This document shows positions 59,888 to 64,000 of a stretch of 64,000 bases of DNA, in pieces. The DNA is from Misgurnus anguillicaudatus (lineage: Eukaryota; Chordata; Actinopteri; Cypriniformes; Cobitidae): contig NC_073358.2 of assembly GCF_027580225.2 (NCBI RefSeq), positions 24,640,501 through 24,704,500 of the forward strand, written 5' to 3'. Numbering within the stretch: position 1 is the stretch's first letter; the number at the start of each line of letters is the position of its first letter. A model generated the notes under the pieces. That model was given only the letters and a program-made list of their open reading frames with translations, had not been told where the DNA came from and did not search any database. The position numbers were made by a program, and so were the translations under genes.

Positions 59888-61791
59888 GTCTTTTCATATT
59901 TAAAGTTTGTACTACTGACTATTTAAACCATTACTCAAACACGAGTTTTGAGCAGTGTAGCGCTTGTTGTTTGTCATTTCTACGATCACAAATGCAGACA
60001 TAGTTTTATGTTTTAGTATCCTTACAGTTCTTTACCAATCTGTTACATTCTGCTCAGCTTGGTCATCTGCATTTTCTGGATCAGATTCTGTTCATATTGA
60101 TAATATCAGTCAGTATTGCATTAGGAGCTGATTTTCCAAATACGTCAAGGAGCGTAATCACAACGTACTGGTAAGCTGGCCAATTGGTGGGCATTGCGCT
60201 TTTTAGAACGATGAGCTTTTATATTATATTTTTATATTATAAAATCAACGTGTTTCAGGGAGGCAGAGCATTAAAGAGCAACATAATGGAGTTTTTTAAC
60301 CATAAACCACGTGAACACATTGCATTACACATACCTAATACACAAAATAACGTTTTTAGCAATGTAGAGGGGCTCTTTAAAAAATACATAAAAATAAGGC
60401 AACTCTGATTCATAGCATAATGATAATTTGAACTGTCAGGTACAATTTTGCTGGAAATTAGTGTGACCTCATTCGACTTCAGCTCGCATAAAATACATAA
60501 AGTAACTTGCAATTTAATGTATTTTAAAGAATAAAGCTTGTATCAAAATATATTTCATGTTGTTTTTATTTACCCTATTTGTTTATTGTGCATGTTTTAT
60601 TTATCTGCATTTGCTTTGTTAAAGGATTCATTCTTAAAGGATGAAAAAGAAAACATCAATAATCATGAATGACATGATGGTAGACATATAAACACTTGAA
60701 CTGACCATTCAGCGACAAAACCAAAGAGAAAATAGGCGGTCATTGTGTTTGTAAGTGGCATGAGGGAGGGTTGAAACTAATCCTATTACATGTGGGTGTT
60801 TTGGAGGATGAGTCTGGGGTATGTAGACCTTCTGTGTCAACTGAAACAGCATGCTGCACTGTGCCACGCAGCTTTTATGCACTTAAATGAAGAAAGAACT
60901 AAACAAATAGGAAAAGGTAAGATGAGGATAAACATGATAAACAGTTTTTAAGACGATAATGTTTTGGTTACTTTCAAAAATATATTGTGGGCTAGCATGA
61001 TAAACAGTTTTAAGGACGATGATGTTCTGGTTACTTTAAGAAATATATTGTGGGCTGTTATAAATATATGCTTTTGTGAGACAAATAAGTGTGCTACATT
61101 CCTGTTAAAAGATAAAGCTTGAATGTGTTGTGTGCTTTATATACAGTAACAAGTTATATACAGTAACAAGTTTATATACAGTAACAAATTGACACTTTTG
61201 CATGCTTAGTTGTTGATAAGAGATGTTTTAGCATTCTGTACTATAAATCGTAAGTGACTTATTGAGATTAAACTCCGCTAGTATTAGTTGTCTTTTTATT
61301 CTTATTTTGGTCTGATTCAGACAACAGAAAGACTTCAGATGATAGTAGGTTATAAATACCCTCTACAATAGTCTCTATTGCTGTGCCGAGTACTCAAAGA
61401 TCTATACTCTGATCTACTCAAAGTTTATATCTATAATCTGTTTTCCTTTTAATGGACATTGATTCAATGATGCATTATAAAATGTAAATGACTTTTAAAT
61501 GCTCATATTATCTCGCATATCAAGAAATTTGATCATAAGCAGATCCCATATTGGGATTGCTAGTAGCTTGTGTGATACTCACAGAGGCCAAAATCTCATG
61601 TTATTTTGAGAAAAACCCCAAACTAGCAATTTCACTGTGGTCTTGCCTATACAGTGTATATTTATATATATCAGAAATGTGGTTTGAAAGACTTCTAGCT
61701 ACACTGACACGCCATCTGCTTGGCAGTTTTAACATTTGTCGGCAGGTTGCATTCCACATAGTTAAGGTGTAAAAGAATTGAATGCATATTT
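59888..61791. other. Intergenic with small tandem duplications
   Basis: No gene. 60933-60995 and 60996-61057 are tandem copies of a 63 bp unit beginning CATGATAAACAGTTTT. 61138-61190 holds three copies of a 17 bp TATATACAGTAACAAGT unit. Confidence 0.7.
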
Positions 61792-62465
61792 CAGTGGTTC
61801 TCAAACTGGGGGCCGCGGGATGGTGCCAGGGGGTCCCAGTTTTATGAAATTTTATAAAATACATTCATTTATCATGAATTCTGTGTAATTAAACTTAAAA
61901 AAAATAAGGCTACTAAGCAACAGCACTACTTTGTATAATTGAATGTTTTGCTTAATTAAAACTAGGGATGCACCGATAGGATTTTTTTGGGCCGATACCG
62001 ATTTAAACAGACAACTTGTATACAATACTACACAGTTGGTCTATTAGCTAGTTTATTTCTGCATCAGATTATTTTTACTGAACATGGATGGGATCTAATT
62101 AACATTCAACTGACCAAATAAGAGAGGCACAAATTAAGCTAAAACAAATATAATAAGACAGCATGACAACCTTCAAAGGTGGCTTTTGCTATTTAGCATT
62201 TATTTTATTAACAACATAACTCATTTTTTACATATAATGGATTTCTTTATGCAGTTAATTAATAAACAATCGGTATCGGCCTTTCTTGTGCTATTGCCGA
62301 TGGTTTCAAATTCATCAAAAATCGGCCGATAAATATCGGCGGCCGATACATCGGTGCATCACTAATTAAAATTTTAAGTTTTAGAACATTTTTTCTTTTG
62401 GGGGGTGCGAAGAAATGCAACATACACAAGAGGGGCCGCACGCTGAAAAAGTTTGAGAACCACTG
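61792..62465. mobile_element. hAT-like element (CAGTGGTTCTCAAAC) with nested hAT
   Basis: Exact 8 bp duplication GCATATTT (61784-61791, 62466-62473). Left CAGTGGTTCTCAAACTGGGG, right (inverted) CAGTGGTTCTCAAACTTTTT. A second hAT-like MITE occupies 61963-62364. Related to 2678-2955. Confidence 0.92.
61963..62364. mobile_element. hAT-like MITE (TAGGGATGCACCGATAGG), copy 2, nested
   Basis: Flanked by ATTAAAAC / ATTAAAAT (7 of 8). Same family as 29972-30425, sharing the interior CATTCAACTGACCAA and ATGGATTTCTTTATGCAGTT. Confidence 0.9.
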
Positions 62466-62762
62466 GCATATTTGTTTTGCCTTTCTGTGAGTAACGGTGC
62501 ATCTAATAATCTTAAATGTATTTATTTTACCCCAACTGGTGTCAACATCTGGCTCAAAAGACTATAAACGAAATCTTTTCCACTTCATGAAATTTGTCAC
62601 TCAAACAAATCGGCTTGTATATAATAGGCTTTCTTTGTTGCAACAGTTATGCCAATTTCTGTTCCTGTTGTTACTGCGGTTGAAAACTAAATGAGGCACG
62701 GTTGCACGGCTTTAACGGACTTACTTTATAACAGCATTTCTATTTATTTTCTTTTTGATTAG

Positions 62763-63147
62763 GTGAATGTCTGTGGCGCCTGTGAGTCAGGACAGAACTC
62801 AACTCCCAGCGATCCACTATTTTCCACTTTATTGGAAATCAGATTTGGCACACACCAGGAGGAGCAGCTAATGGCACACATTCTCTTGTTACCAGTCAAA
62901 GAATAAGTGTGCCCTACTTCTTCAACCCCCCGTTACTACGAATGACATCATGGACCTCCATGGTCGAAGTGTCTCGCTGATGGATGACAGCACTCTGGTT
63001 GTAATGTCTGTAACAAACCCTGTCATATAGAGATGAACGTAAACCCATTTTAATGTGTCTGATGGCATCTCACGCTGGTTTTCTTTGGAGAAAACCTTGA
63101 CTCAACATGCAGGGGAGGCCCGGGCAGGCCCATCACCAGGAGCAAGG
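62763..63147 (+). other. pdzd2: pdzd2 5' UTR part of the first coding exon
   Basis: A pyrimidine-rich tract ends in GATTAG at 62762, a reasonable acceptor, so the exon probably begins at 62763 and a non-coding exon 1 lies upstream. No ATG in frame with the coding region precedes 63148 in this exon; the frame is open from about 63055 but only via non-ATG codons. Confidence 0.5.
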
Positions 63148-63650
63148 ATGCCTATCACCCAAGAAAATGCCTTGAGCCATCTCCCCCTGCTGGAGAACTG
63201 GCGAGAGAAGGATCGTAACGAAACGGATGAGTGTCAAAAGAGCACACAAGATGGGTCTCTGTGCCAGGCTGCCATCAACAAGCTCGTGGAATACATCCAG
63301 CTAAACTTTGCCGAGGTCGAAGGCCCGCTGATAAGTGGTGGCCCATTGAGAGAAGAAATTGATTTTGAGGTCAAGGCGATCTGTCTGCACAAGGGTGACG
63401 GAGATGGATCTGAGTTTGGTCTCAGCTTTGGAAATATTCCAATATTTGGAGACCCCGAGGGAAAGAAAAAAGGGATCCGGAGAAGGCGCAGGAAGAGCGA
63501 TAAGGGTCCTGTATTGGATGTTGGGTGTATTTGGGTGACCGAAGTGAAAAAGAACAGCGCAGCAGCCAGATGTGGAGATATTAAATTGCGAGATGAACTG
63601 CTGTCACTGAACGGTCAGCTGATGGTTGGAGTTGATGTCACCGGAGCCAG
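63148..63650 (+). CDS. pdzd2: PDZ domain-containing protein 2, first coding exon (partial gene)
   Basis: Starts at ATG 63148 (MPITQENALSHLPLLENW, matching the known PDZD2 N-terminus) and is open for 167 codons plus two bases to a donor CCAG|GTAGGA at 63651. A helical N-terminal segment (about 36-55, QAAINKLVEYIQLNF) precedes the first PDZ domain from about residue 75. The ligand-binding loop is GLSF at 91-94, followed by a basic RRRRRK insertion at 111-116, the strand VLDVGCIWVTEV and the LRDELLSLNGQLMVGVDV core. The exon ends inside the domain. PDZD2 is a very large multi-PDZ scaffold whose C-terminal part can be released as a secreted peptide in mammals. The rest lies right of the window. 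Confidence 0.93.
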
Positions 63651-64000
63651 GTAGGACATCTGGATTTATTTATTCAGGCCTATGAGAAATCACTGCCTGC
63701 CTGCAGAATTATTGTGCATTTCTCACTCCACCCTGTATGTTCATTTATTTAATATTTTTGGATAATTTTCTATAATACTACCAGTATGTCAATAAGTGCA
63801 GTACTCGCTGGACCATTTAACATCTTTTATGATCACAGAATTTTGAAAATCCATTCTGCAGATGATTTTTTTTACTAAAATCAGATTTTATCTGGGTTTG
63901 TCCGTTTGTCATGTGATGTCATTTAAAAAGCTATGGCAGTAAATAAAATATTGAAGATGGATGTAAGTGGAAAAATACATTTACCAATGATGTCAGTGAT
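63651..64000 (+). other. pdzd2: pdzd2 intron (partial)
   Basis: Intronic sequence after the donor; nothing else recognised before the window ends. Confidence 0.7.

Overview
The window is vertebrate nuclear DNA, almost certainly from a ray-finned fish and probably a cyprinid-like teleost. It has spliced genes with GT-AG introns, orthologues of well-known vertebrate proteins, and a very dense load of fish-type DNA transposons (Tc1, hAT, TTAA-specific MITEs), with few recognisable retroelements. No bacterial, CRISPR or operon-like structure is present.

Four protein genes lie on the + strand in the order zfr, mtmr12, golph3, pdzd2, matching the neighbourhood of human 5p13.3. Positions 1-2480 hold the last two coding exons and 3' UTR of zfr (DZF-family RNA-binding protein). 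Positions 3303-21458 hold a complete 16-exon mtmr12 (739 aa, catalytically dead myotubularin). Positions 25191-38142 hold a complete 4-exon golph3 (295 aa, Golgi PI4P effector). Positions 63148-63650 hold the first coding exon of pdzd2, which continues beyond the window. The 24 kb between golph3 and pdzd2 has no convincing gene and is largely transposon debris plus unassigned sequence. mtmr12 and golph3 are both phosphoinositide-related, but nothing in the sequence links their regulation.

Introns and intergenic DNA are built from layered transposons, many with readable target-site duplications: 8 bp for hAT-like elements, TTAA for several MITE families, TA for Tc1. Several are nested, and in three cases a sister copy in this window or the recognisable host element gives the empty site. 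The most unusual signal is a fold-back element at 38844-39360 in which both arms carry a dense run of A-to-G changes on the same strand, the pattern expected from ADAR editing of a hairpin RNA but here fixed in DNA. Also notable are an mtmr12 intron whose 3' end lacks an AG, and a short two-ended transposon at 52598-53330 that keeps a broken THAP domain on one strand and a fragment of a second transposon gene on the other.
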